DNA of 64,000 bases from Clostridia bacterium (GCA_017435865.1 JAFSEF010000042.1:1-64000), one strand, 5' to 3'; positions 28,652 through 38,165 are shown, numbered from the stretch's first letter. The notes: generated by a model from the sequence alone, not told the origin. A program made the numbers and translations.

Positions 28652-31051
28652 ATGAAAGCCACAGATAACAGACATTACAAAGCCCTTGAGCTTGAAAAAG
28701 TGCTCGCACAACTTGCCGAACTGACCACCTGCGAGGATGCAAAATGGGAAGCGGAACGCATTATGCCGACCACAAGCATTGTTGAAGCACAGGCCCTGAT
28801 GAATCAGACGGAAGCTGCATATTTGCTGCTTGCAAAATTCGGCGGTCCGTCTTTCGGCAGCATGAAAAATGTCAACAACGCACTCTATCGTGCCGGTGCA
28901 GGCGGTGCTCTGAACATGAAAGAGCTGCTTGACATTGCCGAAGACCTGCGTGTCATCCGTTCGGTTTCGGAATGGAGATTCCGCCAACCCGGTGCCGACA
29001 GTTGTCTTGACATCCTTTTCGGTGCCCTCATGCCGCAAAGACTGCTCGAAGAAAGCATTCTCAATGCCATTGTCAGCGAAGACGAAATGAGCGACCGTGC
29101 ATCCCCTGCACTTGCAGACATCCGTCGCAAAATGCGTCAGCAGGCACAGAACATCCGCGACAAATTAGACGGCATGGTGCATTCCGCACATTACAAACAA
29201 TATTTACAGGATGCCATCATCACCCAACGCAACGGCAGATTCGTTGTGCCTGTCAAAAATGAATTCCGCGGCAATGTGCCGGGTCTTGTGCACGACACAT
29301 CGGGCAGCGGCTCCACCGTTTTCATCGAACCCATGGCCGTTGTGGAAGCCAACAACGAAATCCGTGTGCTGCAAGGTAAGGAACGGGAAGAAATTGACCG
29401 CATCCTTGCAGAGCTTTCAGCCCAAGCAGGTGAAGTGGCGGACACCGTCAAACACAGCTACGAGTGCCTTGTGGATCTCAATCTCATTTTCGCAAAAGCA
29501 AGACTTGCCTATCAGATGAACGCAAGCGTTCCCGAGCTCAACGAGGACGGCATCACCGTACTCAATAAGGCACGTCATCCGCTGCTTGACAAAAAAAAGG
29601 TCGTTCCCGTTGACATTTCTCTGGGTGACCGTTTTGATACACTTGTCATCACAGGTCCGAACACGGGCGGCAAGACCGTTTCCATCAAAACACTGGGCCT
29701 TCTGACCCTGATGGCTGCCTGCGGTCTGATGATTCCGTGTGCAGACGAAAGCAGAGTCTGCATTTTCCGCAAAGTATTTGCCGACATCGGTGACGAACAG
29801 AGCATTGAACAATCGCTCTCCACCTTCTCGGCACACATGACAAACATCATTTCTATTATTAAAGAAAGCGACACCGAAAGTCTTGTTCTCATTGACGAAC
29901 TCGGTGCCGGTACCGACCCTGTTGAAGGTGCAGCCCTTGCCATGGCAATCCTTGAGAGATTGCACTTCAACGGCAGCAAGGTCGCAGCAACCACCCACTA
30001 TGCCGAACTCAAGGCATACGCTTTGCAGACCGCAAGAGTGGAAAACGGCAGCTGCGAGTTTGACGTACAGTCCCTTCGTCCGACCTACCGCCTGCTCATC
30101 GGGGTTCCCGGACGCAGCAATGCCTTTGCCATCACCGAACGTCTGGGCATGGATATGGACGTCATCGTCCGTGCCAAAGAACTGGTCGAAAATGACGACC
30201 TGAAATTCGAAGATGTGGTCGATTCGCTCGAAGAAAGCCGTCTTCGCATGGAAGAAGAACGCGATGCCGTTGCACTTCGCAATGCCGAAACCGAAAAAGC
30301 ACTCGCAGAAGCACAGAAAAAGCTTGCAGAAGCTGAAGATCTTCGCAAACGCGAGTACGAAAAAGCACAGTCCGAAGCCATGCGGATCACGGAAAATGCC
30401 CGCCGCGAAGCCAACGCACTTCTTATGGAAGTCGAACGCTTCCGCAAGGACATGAAAACCACAAAAGATGCCGCCGACCTTGCAGCAAAGGCACGTTCGG
30501 CAATGAAAAAAGATCTTTCCAACCTGGATCTTGCTGTCAATCCCGTCATCACATCGCTGTATGATGATGAGGATTACACCCTGCCGCGACCGCTTGTTGC
30601 AGGAGACCGTGTGCTGATTGCCGACATCGGCAGAGAAGCAGACGTTATTTCCCCCGTTGACCGCAAAGGCAACGTCGAAGTGCTGGCAGGCTCCATCAAA
30701 ATGCGTGTGCAGCTGAACCGTCTTCGTCTGCTTGAAAAGAAAAAAGAAAAGAAAAAGACAGTATCCGCACCCACCGTTGCAAGAAGTGAGTCAAGACTCA
30801 CCGCCAGAGCCGAAAACCGTGTGGACCTGCGTGGCATGAACAAGGAAGAAGCCCTGTTCACGCTCGATGCATTCATTGACAGTATGTTGCTGTCGGGACT
30901 GCAGGAATTCACCGTCATCCACGGCAAAGGAACGGGCGTATTGCGTGAAGCGGTACAGCATCACCTGAAAAACAACAAATTCGTCAAGACCCACCGTCCG
31001 GGACTTTACGGCGAAGGCGAAAACGGGGTTACAATCGTAACACTGAAATAA
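28652..31051 (+). CDS. mutS2: Endonuclease/ribosome-rescue ATPase MutS2
   Basis: This 799-residue protein is full length for MutS2. The MutS core and clamp come first, Walker A (GPNTGGKT) is near residue 336, Walker B (LVLIDELGAGTDP) near 411, a long coiled coil rich in Glu, Ala and Lys spans about 515-620, and the C-terminal Smr nuclease domain starts with VDLRGMNKEEA near 724 and contains VIHGKGTGVLREAV. Known roles are suppression of recombination and, in Bacillus, splitting collided ribosomes. AACGAAAGGCGAAG stands upstream but is more than 20 bases from the ATG. The start is otherwise supported by the family N-terminus. An unknown anchored protein follows after 21 bp. Confidence -1.
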   Translation: MKATDNRHYKALELEKVLAQLAELTTCEDAKWEAERIMPTTSIVEAQALMNQTEAAYLLLAKFGGPSFGSMKNVNNALYRAGAGGALNMKELLDIAEDLRVIRSVSEWRFRQPGADSCLDILFGALMPQRLLEESILNAIVSEDEMSDRASPALADIRRKMRQQAQNIRDKLDGMVHSAHYKQYLQDAIITQRNGRFVVPVKNEFRGNVPGLVHDTSGSGSTVFIEPMAVVEANNEIRVLQGKEREEIDRILAELSAQAGEVADTVKHSYECLVDLNLIFAKARLAYQMNASVPELNEDGITVLNKARHPLLDKKKVVPVDISLGDRFDTLVITGPNTGGKTVSIKTLGLLTLMAACGLMIPCADESRVCIFRKVFADIGDEQSIEQSLSTFSAHMTNIISIIKESDTESLVLIDELGAGTDPVEGAALAMAILERLHFNGSKVAATTHYAELKAYALQTARVENGSCEFDVQSLRPTYRLLIGVPGRSNAFAITERLGMDMDVIVRAKELVENDDLKFEDVVDSLEESRLRMEEERDAVALRNAETEKALAEAQKKLAEAEDLRKREYEKAQSEAMRITENARREANALLMEVERFRKDMKTTKDAADLAAKARSAMKKDLSNLDLAVNPVITSLYDDEDYTLPRPLVAGDRVLIADIGREADVISPVDRKGNVEVLAGSIKMRVQLNRLRLLEKKKEKKKTVSAPTVARSESRLTARAENRVDLRGMNKEEALFTLDAFIDSMLLSGLQEFTVIHGKGTGVLREAVQHHLKNNKFVKTHRPGLYGEGENGVTIVTLK

Positions 31052-31072
31052 TTTTTGCAGGGAGTCATTGCA

Positions 31073-31666
31073 ATGGAACAAAATCCGACCAAAGAAGCTT
31101 CAAAAACCGATTCCGGCATGAAATACAGCGGCAAAACCCTGCTTATTATGCTGACTGCACTTGTTTTGTGCCTTGCGGCCGTGTTTTTGTACGGCCATTT
31201 CACCACCCTTCATACAACAGAGGAAATTCTGAAAAAAGCCGAAAAGGAATGCCACATCCCGATCGCAGAGGATTCTTCTCTTGCACTCTGCGGCAGTTGT
31301 GAAATTGGTGAAAATAAGCACCTATTCTGGTTTACGGCGGTGGACAACCAAGGAGAAAACCGCTATCAGCCGATGCGATTCACCGAAGTCGGAGAGAACG
31401 AATATAAATTCCGTCATGCCCCCAAATTATTCGTCTGTGAAAATGACATTGCATACGACCACTACAGCCACGGAATCGTGTATCTCGTCAACAACCCCGA
31501 TTGTGCAACCATCGTTTTCAATGCCGGCACAGAGAACGAAACAAGCGTTTCGGTGGACAGTGTTCCGTTTATTTATAAATACGAATACACTACGCCCGAC
31601 AACACCGAGTCGGAAGAAATCATTTCCGTACAATTCCTGGACAAAAACGGGAATGTTGTAATGTAA
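31073..31666 (+). CDS. Anchored extracytoplasmic protein, unknown
   Basis: The 197-residue product has a single transmembrane anchor (about residues 23-41, LLIMLTALVLCLAAVFLYG) and an extracytoplasmic domain of about 155 residues with alternating polar and hydrophobic strands. A Cys pair occurs in LALCGSCEIGENKHLFWF. ATG 31073 is chosen because AGGGAG is 8 bases upstream. It lies 21 bp behind mutS2 and a terminator follows, so it may be the last gene of the VTT-galK-mutS2 transcript. I do not recognise the family. Confidence -1.
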   Translation: MEQNPTKEASKTDSGMKYSGKTLLIMLTALVLCLAAVFLYGHFTTLHTTEEILKKAEKECHIPIAEDSSLALCGSCEIGENKHLFWFTAVDNQGENRYQPMRFTEVGENEYKFRHAPKLFVCENDIAYDHYSHGIVYLVNNPDCATIVFNAGTENETSVSVDSVPFIYKYEYTTPDNTESEEIISVQFLDKNGNVVM

Positions 31667-31673
31667 CAAAAAT

Positions 31674-31709
31674 GAGCTGGTCCGGTTTCCCCGAATCAGC
31701 TCTCTTTTT
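31674..31709. terminator. Bidirectional terminator between convergent genes
   Basis: Stem GAGCTGGT (31674-31681) / ATCAGCTC (31695-31702), then T5 on the plus strand; A-run on the left side gives T5 for the opposite strand. Confidence -1.
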
Positions 31710-32031
31710 ATATAATTTTTTCCAAATCTTCTTTCAGAACAGGCAAATCATTTTGAATAATTTCCCATACAAGCACCGGATTCACTCCGTCATAGTCATG
31801 CACAATTTTGTTACGAAGCCCCTTCATCTGCCGCCACGGAAGCCGCGGATGCTGACTTATGAAATTCTCATCCAATTTGCCAACCGCTTCACCCAACTGG
31901 CTGAGATTAAAAACACAAGCTTCCAAACACATCGGTGTTGCTGCAAAACAGTTATAATCCATATTTGCACAGTATGTTTCGATTTTTTCAACTATCTGCA
32001 ACATTTTTGAAATAATTTCTTTATTTTTCAT
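31708..32031 (-). CDS. hepT: HEPN-domain toxin, HepT family
   Basis: The 107-residue all-helical HEPN (DUF86) protein carries the RNase motif R-x4-H-x-Y as RNKIVHDY near residues 74-81. In characterised pairs the HEPN protein is an RNA-cleaving toxin and its MNT partner adds AMP to the motif's tyrosine to silence it. The start ATG (32029-32031) overlaps the end of the MNT gene by 11 bp, the usual antitoxin-first order. The stop lies inside a bidirectional terminator. Assignment as a toxin-antitoxin pair rests on both motifs and the overlap. Confidence -1.
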   Translation of the reverse strand: MKNKEIISKMLQIVEKIETYCANMDYNCFAATPMCLEACVFNLSQLGEAVGKLDENFISQHPRLPWRQMKGLRNKIVHDYDGVNPVLVWEIIQNDLPVLKEDLEKII

Positions 32032-32317
32032 AAATCACCACTCCTGTCTGTGCAATTTCAGTTTCAACCGGTGAACCTTTTTCAATGTGTGCAACATCGA
32101 TCAGATCGATCTGCATGCCGGCTGCCTGTTGCAGATCTTCAAGCAAACCGACAAAGTGAAGCCCTTTCAGACGGCTGTCAACCAGAATATCAATATCGCT
32201 TTTTTCTGTGTTCGTTCCCTTGGCAACAGAGCCGAACAACACCGCACGGCGCACATCATATTGCTTAAACACCGGCATCAGTTGTTCTCTGACCGAATAA
32301 ACCGTTGCGACAGCCAT
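32021..32317 (-). CDS. mntA: MNT-domain nucleotidyltransferase antitoxin, MntA family
   Basis: The 98-residue minimal nucleotidyltransferase has the motif GSVAKGTNTEKSDIDILVD at residues 29-47 (G-S-x9-D-x-D), the metal-binding site of the family, and a third Asp in QIDLIDV near 75. ATG 32315-32317 is preceded by AAAGGAG 8 bases away. The frame can be extended upstream but that part crosses a hairpin and the promoter. It sits directly before hepT with an 11-bp overlap and would silence that toxin by AMPylation. Confidence -1.
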   Translation of the reverse strand: MAVATVYSVREQLMPVFKQYDVRRAVLFGSVAKGTNTEKSDIDILVDSRLKGLHFVGLLEDLQQAAGMQIDLIDVAHIEKGSPVETEIAQTGVVIYEK

Positions 32318-32349
32318 AAAAGAAACTCCTTTCTTTTTTATTATATAGG

Positions 32350-32375
32350 AAACTGCTCGCGATTGTGAGCAGTTT
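32350..32375. promoter_or_regulatory. Inverted repeat in the hepT-mntA promoter region
   Basis: Perfect arms AAACTGCTC (32350-32358) / GAGCAGTTT (32367-32375). On the minus strand a TATAAT follows 4-9 bases later (32340-32345), so the repeat covers the expected -35 and spacer. This fits autoregulation by the toxin-antitoxin complex; it is inference. Confidence -1.
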
Positions 32376-32598
32376 GCATATAACAAAAAACACCTTTTCA
32401 CCCCCAAGATTGGGGGACGGGGGGTTGATATAGAATATTTTTTTATAGTTCTATTATATCCCGATGCAAACAAAAAGTCAACAGAACCCTACCGCACACG
32501 CAACAAAACGAAAGCAGAATAATTTTCTCGTTACTACTTGATTCTGTACATTTTATGCATTAATATATAAATAGCAAATACAGAAAGGAACAACTGCT

Positions 32599-34683
32599 AT
32601 GTTTCCAATACTGAAAAAAATCATTTCAATCATCATTGCCTTCTTTACACTGCTGTTCAGCGGTGCGGATCTCGGTGAAGAAATCCGTTATATCCCTTAT
32701 GATCAGGACGTGACATTCGTCTCCCTGTCTGCGGATGAACTGCCCGTAACCGAAGAAGAAAAAACTGCCTGCCGCACATGGTATGAAGAAAACGTGCTGC
32801 ATGCCGTACAGGACGGCAAAGCACCCGCTTATGATTTCTCTGTCAACGGTAAACCCCTTTCCATGCAGCTTTCTGACTGGCAGAGCAGCGTCTCCCCTGC
32901 TGCTGAAAACCGCAAAAACGGTGAAACCTCCATTATCACCCTGACAAATGAAAAAGCAGGTCTGCAGGCAACGGTGGAAGCCACTCTTTACATTGAAAAA
33001 GCAACCTGTGAATGGACCGTATCCTTGCAGAACATCGGCGAAAACCGTTCTGCCGTGATTTCCGGCTTCAAAGCAATCAACTGCACACTGCCGGTTGACG
33101 GCACGGATGTCTATTTCAGCCGCGGCAGTGCCAGCAACGCAGAAGATTTCACAATGCTGCACACCGATTGTTCGGTATTTCCGCTGAACGTTTCCGCACA
33201 GGACGGCCGTGCAACAACCGAATTTCTGCCTTACTTCAATCTGAACGGTGAATCGGGCGGTATTGTACTTGCATTCGGTTGGTCGGGTCTGTGGAAGGCT
33301 TCTTTCAAAGCCTGCAACAACGGCATAAGTGTTGTGTCCGGACAAAAAAACCTGATCGGCTATCTTGAAGCAGGCGAATCCGTACGCACTCCGCTGGTGT
33401 CCCTCACATTCTACAACAACGAAAACCCCGTCAAAGGTTTCAATGTATTCCGCAGCTGGATCATGGACTGTGTTTATCCCGACAATGTCCCCACCGTGCA
33501 GAACAATATGGACATCCTTTTTGTCAGCAATACCCGCACTGCAGCGGAAATTTTCTATGATCTTGACCACTTTGATAATTCAAAAGCCCCTTACATCGAC
33601 AACTACTGGATGGATGCAGGCTGGTATGCAGGATGCGGAAATGACTGGGCAGACGGTGTCGGCAACTGGCAGACATCCGAAACACGATTCCCCGGCGGCA
33701 TCAAAGCCATTGCGGACTATGCTGCCGAGTATGATAAAGGTATCGTTCTGTGGTATGAGCCCGAAAGACTCACTTCCAACAGCTATCTGTATTCCGTCGG
33801 ATCGCAGCATGAAAACTGGATCGTGGATCTTGATCCCGAAGCAGATTTCAACCAGACCGTCATGTGGAACCTCGGCAACGAAGAAGCCTGTGCATTCCTG
33901 AGCGATTACATCAGCGCTTCCCTCATTGAAAACGGCGTTGCGATCTACCGTCAGGACTTCAACTTCAACCCGACCGAGTTCTGGCAACATCTGGACAAAA
34001 AAGCCTACGGCGGCAGAATCGGTTTTGCCGAAAACCATTATATTACAGGACTTTACAACTACCTCGATGCACTCTTTGATGCCGTTCCGGGACTTGTCAT
34101 GGACAACTGTGCAAGCGGCGGCAGACGACTGGATCTTGAAATGACCCGTCGCAGTGTGCCCATGTGGAGAAGTGACTACAACTGCGACCAGACCCTTCCC
34201 GACCTGCTGGATGCCACCCAGGCACACACCTACGGCCTGTCCTTCTGGCTGCCCGTCAGCGGTACGTTCATCAATTTCGACACCGAATACGGTATGCGCA
34301 GCTCCATCATGCCCATTCTGCAGGTACCCATGGCAGCTCCCGAATCCGCACTCACCTCCTACCGTGCAGAGCGTGAAGCACAGATGCTTAACTTCTTCCC
34401 GCTTGCATTCGGCGGCACGGATCCCGAAAAGATCACCGCCATGCAGTACGGTGACGAAACGGCAGGCTGTGCACTGATCTACGCGCATGAAGAACATGAA
34501 GCAGATTCCTTTACCGTATACTTCAGCGGTCTGCAGACAGATGCAGTTTATAGCGTAACAGATGCAGACACACCCGATACAACTGTGCAGTTCACAGGTG
34601 AAGAGCTGATGGCTGGTGCATACGCTGTCAGCTTCCCCGAAGGCAGAAAAGCCGTTGTGCTCAATTACACACTTGCAGACTGA
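32599..34683 (+). CDS. Secreted GH36 alpha-galactosidase
   Basis: This 694-residue glycoside hydrolase family 36 enzyme has the beta-rich N-terminal domain, then the catalytic barrel. The nucleophile Asp is about residue 453 in IYRQDFNFNP and the acid/base Asp about 526 in MWRSDYN, preceded by the family block DNCASGGRRLDLE. WYEPER near residue 390 and DNYWMDAGWYAG near 333 also match. It removes terminal alpha-galactose from oligosaccharides and glycans. The N-terminus (MFPILKKIISIIIAFFTLLF) is an uncleaved anchor or signal peptide, so it acts outside the membrane. AGAAAGGAAC is upstream. The anchored BNR protein follows after 58 bp with no terminator. Confidence -1.
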   Translation: MFPILKKIISIIIAFFTLLFSGADLGEEIRYIPYDQDVTFVSLSADELPVTEEEKTACRTWYEENVLHAVQDGKAPAYDFSVNGKPLSMQLSDWQSSVSPAAENRKNGETSIITLTNEKAGLQATVEATLYIEKATCEWTVSLQNIGENRSAVISGFKAINCTLPVDGTDVYFSRGSASNAEDFTMLHTDCSVFPLNVSAQDGRATTEFLPYFNLNGESGGIVLAFGWSGLWKASFKACNNGISVVSGQKNLIGYLEAGESVRTPLVSLTFYNNENPVKGFNVFRSWIMDCVYPDNVPTVQNNMDILFVSNTRTAAEIFYDLDHFDNSKAPYIDNYWMDAGWYAGCGNDWADGVGNWQTSETRFPGGIKAIADYAAEYDKGIVLWYEPERLTSNSYLYSVGSQHENWIVDLDPEADFNQTVMWNLGNEEACAFLSDYISASLIENGVAIYRQDFNFNPTEFWQHLDKKAYGGRIGFAENHYITGLYNYLDALFDAVPGLVMDNCASGGRRLDLEMTRRSVPMWRSDYNCDQTLPDLLDATQAHTYGLSFWLPVSGTFINFDTEYGMRSSIMPILQVPMAAPESALTSYRAEREAQMLNFFPLAFGGTDPEKITAMQYGDETAGCALIYAHEEHEADSFTVYFSGLQTDAVYSVTDADTPDTTVQFTGEELMAGAYAVSFPEGRKAVVLNYTLAD

Positions 34684-34741
34684 AATAACCGAGAAAGAGG
34701 CCGATAATCTGTTTATCTACTTAAATTACAGGTGAAAAAAA

Positions 34742-36091
34742 ATGAAATATGCAGCCATCATTATCGTGTGCATCGTTCTTGCATTGATCATCACATTTTG
34801 TGTCATCAAATTCGGTCCGTCCCGATTCACAGGGCAGGATTACACCATTCCGACACTGGATCTGAGCGAATTGCCCGAAGAGCTCGCAGGTACACAATAC
34901 GAATACCTCTATGAGCTTGCCGTGGTGGATGACTCCAACGACTACATGGCACATCCTGACAGTGTGCTGCTCAAAAACGGCAATATTCTGACCGTATATC
35001 CGAACGGACACGGCAAAGGTGCTGTTCTGAACAAAGTCAGTACCGACGGCGGCATCAGTTGGACAGACACAATTAAAAACACACCGTCTTCATGGGAAAA
35101 CTCATTGGAAACACCCACCGTGTACCGTCTCACATTTTCCGCCGGCACGCCCGACAAGCTGATTCTCATTTCCGCAAACCCGAAATGGCCAGACATGGAA
35201 ACACCCGGCGGCTTTGAGTGCTCCGTATCCGCTGATGAAGGACAGACATGGTCTGCATTTCAACGGTTTTTCAGCCTTGAGGATGAACATTCCGTGATTC
35301 CCATTGTTGCCATGGCAAGCCTGACAAGGCTCAAGGAAAACGGAGAGTTCGTTGACAAATGGATGGGATTTTTCCATGACAGCTCGTTTTACAACTACAA
35401 ATCCGTTCTTTCCTTTGACGAAAACGGCAATGTGCAGTGGACCGCACCCGAAAAATTCCTTGCACCGCACCGTACAATCGAGGAAGCAGCACAGCTCTGC
35501 GAAATTGAAGTCATCCGTTCCGACAAAGGACAGGGTGATGAACTGTGCCTGATCACAAGAAGCCAGTCCAAAAACATCAACACCATGCTTGCATTTTCCA
35601 CGGACGAAGGCAAAACCTGGAGCGAACCCAAAGAAGCACCCGCCGCACTCAACGGAGAACGTCACAAGGCCGAATACACCTCTGACGGCAGACTTGTCAT
35701 CACTTTCCGTTCCATTGAACGCGGCAAAAAAGCACCGTTGCATGCCAAAAAAATCGACCGCAACCGCGGTTGGATCAGCGAAGGACTGATCCTTTGGGTC
35801 GGCACCTACGAGGATCTGAAAAACGGCACCGAGGGGCAATACCGCATCAAGCCGGCACATATTTACCTTGACAATCAGAAAAAACCGTCTTATTACGCAG
35901 GTTCCGACACGGGTTACTGCGGCAATGTGGTTCTGCCTGACGATACTGTTGTAATCACAGGCTACGGCAAATTCAGCCCCGATGAAAAAACTGCCGACGG
36001 AACAAGCCTTAAAACATACATCTGCTCCAAACGAATCAACCTGCATGACACAGATTCTCTTGTTGAAAAGCTCATTTCGGGCGGCAAATAA
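34742..36091 (+). CDS. Membrane-anchored BNR/sialidase-like protein
   Basis: The 449-residue product begins with a transmembrane anchor (about residues 4-22) and continues as a beta-propeller with three Asp-box motifs: STDGGISWTD near 100, SADEGQTWSA near 162 and STDEGKTWSEP near 284. AHPDSVLLKNGNIL near 70 resembles the first strand of GH33 sialidases. I do not see the R-I-P motif, so enzymatic sialidase activity is likely but not certain; other Asp-box hydrolases remain possible. Pairing with the GH36 gene suggests trimming of host glycans at the cell surface. Confidence -1.
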   Translation: MKYAAIIIVCIVLALIITFCVIKFGPSRFTGQDYTIPTLDLSELPEELAGTQYEYLYELAVVDDSNDYMAHPDSVLLKNGNILTVYPNGHGKGAVLNKVSTDGGISWTDTIKNTPSSWENSLETPTVYRLTFSAGTPDKLILISANPKWPDMETPGGFECSVSADEGQTWSAFQRFFSLEDEHSVIPIVAMASLTRLKENGEFVDKWMGFFHDSSFYNYKSVLSFDENGNVQWTAPEKFLAPHRTIEEAAQLCEIEVIRSDKGQGDELCLITRSQSKNINTMLAFSTDEGKTWSEPKEAPAALNGERHKAEYTSDGRLVITFRSIERGKKAPLHAKKIDRNRGWISEGLILWVGTYEDLKNGTEGQYRIKPAHIYLDNQKKPSYYAGSDTGYCGNVVLPDDTVVITGYGKFSPDEKTADGTSLKTYICSKRINLHDTDSLVEKLISGGK

Positions 36092-36128
36092 CGCAGGATA
36101 ACGGTTCATTTTCTTTAAAAATGAGCAA

Positions 36129-36241
36129 ATGTAAAGTTTTTTGCCTTTACATTTGTAAACAATTCCGCTTTGTCAATTTTTCTCTTGACAAGGCGTTTTT
36201 TTTATACTATAATGCCCCCTGTAAAGTTTCACATCTTTACA
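36129..36241. promoter_or_regulatory. Two matching inverted repeats around the ylxM-ffh promoter
   Basis: ATGTAAAG-N8-CTTTACAT (36129-36152) lies upstream of the -35 and TGTAAAG-N8-CTTTACA (36220-36241) begins at the expected transcription start. The arms are identical and the spacing is the same, so both look like sites for one dimeric regulator or pair with each other. The upstream copy could also serve as the 3' hairpin of the preceding gene but has no T-run. Confidence -1.
36185..36213 (+). promoter_or_regulatory. Consensus promoter of ylxM-ffh
   Basis: TTGACA (36185-36190), 17-bp spacer, TATAAT (36208-36213). Confidence -1.
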
Positions 36242-36258
36242 CTGAAGGAGCGTTTATT

Positions 36259-36621
36259 GTGGCCAAAAATCTGGACCTCATCCTGCTGCTTGATTTTTAC
36301 GGCGATATGCTTACTCCCAAGCAGCGCGAATTTGTGGATTATTATTATAATGATGATCTGTCCCTTGCTGAGATTGCACAGAATGTCGGTATCACCCGCC
36401 AGGGCGTACGCGATGCAATCAAACGTGCCGAGGTGCAGCTCACCGAAATGGAAGATCGTCTGGGCTTGGTCAGCCGCTTCCAGAGTATGCAGTCGGGGCT
36501 CAATGAAATCATTGAATGTGCCGATGCGATCAACAAAGAAAATCTCAACTGCGGACTTTCACGCGAGATCAACGACCTGACCGTCCGTATTCAATCTATC
36601 GCACTGTCCCTTTCGGAATAA
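36259..36621 (+). CDS. ylxM: YlxM/p13 helix-turn-helix protein
   Basis: This 120-residue member of the UPF0122 family has an N-terminal helix-turn-helix: LTPKQREFVDYYYNDDLSLA, then IAQNVGITRQGVRDAIKRAE. It is found next to ffh across Firmicutes and is thought to act with the signal recognition particle, which is also its context here (ffh starts 72 bp downstream). I chose GTG at 36259 because GAAGGAG is 8 bases before it and the family begins MxKxLxLxLLLDFYGxMLT at this point. Upstream in-frame codons would run through the promoter. Confidence -1.
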   Translation: MAKNLDLILLLDFYGDMLTPKQREFVDYYYNDDLSLAEIAQNVGITRQGVRDAIKRAEVQLTEMEDRLGLVSRFQSMQSGLNEIIECADAINKENLNCGLSREINDLTVRIQSIALSLSE

Positions 36622-36693
36622 GGGCCGTGCTGTGCACCGTTCCGCTGCGGTACACATCCCTCTGCACAAATCAGCGGAAGAACGGAGGCACAT

Positions 36694-38079
36694 ATGGCTT
36701 TTGAAGGTCTTTCCGACAAGCTCGAAAATGCGTTTAAAAAACTGAAAAGCAAAGGTGCTCTGACCGAAAGCGACGTAAAGGACGCGATGCGTGAAGTGCG
36801 ACTTGCACTTCTTGAAGCGGACGTAAGTTACAAAGTTGCCAAGGATTTCACCGCCAAGGTAACCGAAAAGGCAATCGGTGCCCGCGTTATGGAGAGTCTG
36901 ACTCCTGCACAGATGGTCATCAAGATCGTCAACGAAGAACTCACCGCACTCATGGGCGGTACGCAGGCAAGACTGACCAACGCTTCTCATCCCCCCACAA
37001 TCGTCATGCTTTGCGGTCTGCAGGGTTCCGGTAAAACCACCCATGCAGCAAAAATTGCAAAATTCCTGAAAAAACAGGGACATCGTCCCTTGCTTGCAGC
37101 CTGTGATATTTACAGACCCGCTGCTATCAAGCAGTTGCAGGTTGTCGGTGAACAGGTCGGCGTGCCGGTCTTTGAGATGGGTAAGGAAAATCCCGTTACC
37201 ATCGCAAAAGAAGCCGTAAAACTTGCAAAAGACCACGGTTATGACTATGTTTTCCTCGATACTGCAGGTCGTCTGCACATCGACGAAGCTCTTATGACAG
37301 AGCTGAAAAACATCAAGTCCGAGGTCAAACCCCACGAAATTCTTCTTGTTATCGACTCCATGCTCGGTCAGGATGCCGTTAACGTCGCTTCCACCTTCAA
37401 CGAAGCACTCGGTATTGACGGTCTTGTGCTGACCAAGCTCGACGGTGACACCAGAGGCGGTGCGGCACTGTCCGCAAGAGCCGTCACGGGCAAACCCATC
37501 AAGTTTGTCGGTGTGGGCGAAAAGCTCGATGATCTGGATATTTTCCATCCCGACCGTATGGCAAGCCGAATCCTCGGCATGGGCGACGTGCTGTCGCTGA
37601 TTGAAAAAGCCGAAACCGCACTCGACGAAAAGAAAGCAGAAGAGCTCGAAAAGAAGCTCATGCAAAATAAATTCGACCTCAATGACCTGATGGATCAGAT
37701 GCTCGAACTCCGCAAAATGGGTTCGATGAAAGATCTGCTCTCCATGATTCCCGGGGTCGGCAAAAAACTGAAGGATCAGGATGTGGATGAAAGCGGCATC
37801 GACAAAACCCTTGCCATCATCCGTTCCATGACTCCGCAGGAACGCAAAAAACCCGAAATCATCAATCCGTCCCGTAAACGCAGAATTGCAGCCGGCTGCG
37901 GAATGCAGGTTGAAGACGTCAACCGCCTGCTGACCCAGTACAAGCAGATGCAGAAACTGTTCAAACAGATGAACGGCAAAGGCAGCAAAAAGAAAATGAA
38001 GCGTATGTTCCCCGGCGGTATGCCCGGCGGCGGAATGGGTGGCGGTATGCCCGGTATGCCCCCGATGGGCGGCTTTTAA
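36694..38079 (+). CDS. ffh: Signal recognition particle GTPase Ffh
   Basis: The 461-residue protein shows N, G and M domains. G1 GLQGSGKTT is near residue 108, DTAGRLH near 189, TKLDGDTRGG near 247, and the methionine-rich M domain runs from about 325 with SRKRRIAAGCGMQ (RNA binding), ending in a Gly-Met-Pro tail. It binds signal sequences at the ribosome with 4.5S/SRP RNA and delivers them to FtsY. AACGGAGG precedes the ATG. It is followed by rpsP and khpA, the usual Firmicutes order. Confidence -1.
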   Translation: MAFEGLSDKLENAFKKLKSKGALTESDVKDAMREVRLALLEADVSYKVAKDFTAKVTEKAIGARVMESLTPAQMVIKIVNEELTALMGGTQARLTNASHPPTIVMLCGLQGSGKTTHAAKIAKFLKKQGHRPLLAACDIYRPAAIKQLQVVGEQVGVPVFEMGKENPVTIAKEAVKLAKDHGYDYVFLDTAGRLHIDEALMTELKNIKSEVKPHEILLVIDSMLGQDAVNVASTFNEALGIDGLVLTKLDGDTRGGAALSARAVTGKPIKFVGVGEKLDDLDIFHPDRMASRILGMGDVLSLIEKAETALDEKKAEELEKKLMQNKFDLNDLMDQMLELRKMGSMKDLLSMIPGVGKKLKDQDVDESGIDKTLAIIRSMTPQERKKPEIINPSRKRRIAAGCGMQVEDVNRLLTQYKQMQKLFKQMNGKGSKKKMKRMFPGGMPGGGMGGGMPGMPPMGGF

Positions 38080-38165
38080 AGCATAAGCATTTCATTACAC
38101 CCGGTTTGAACGCAAATGCGTTTGGATAAATAAATTTGTTATTATATTTTTGGAGGTACTATAAA

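Noticed and set aside
32401..32431. G-quadruplex or terminator at CCCCCAAGATTGGGGGACGGGGGG
   Set aside because: It makes a 5-bp C/G hairpin, but there is no gene end for it to terminate and too few G-runs on one strand for a standard quadruplex.
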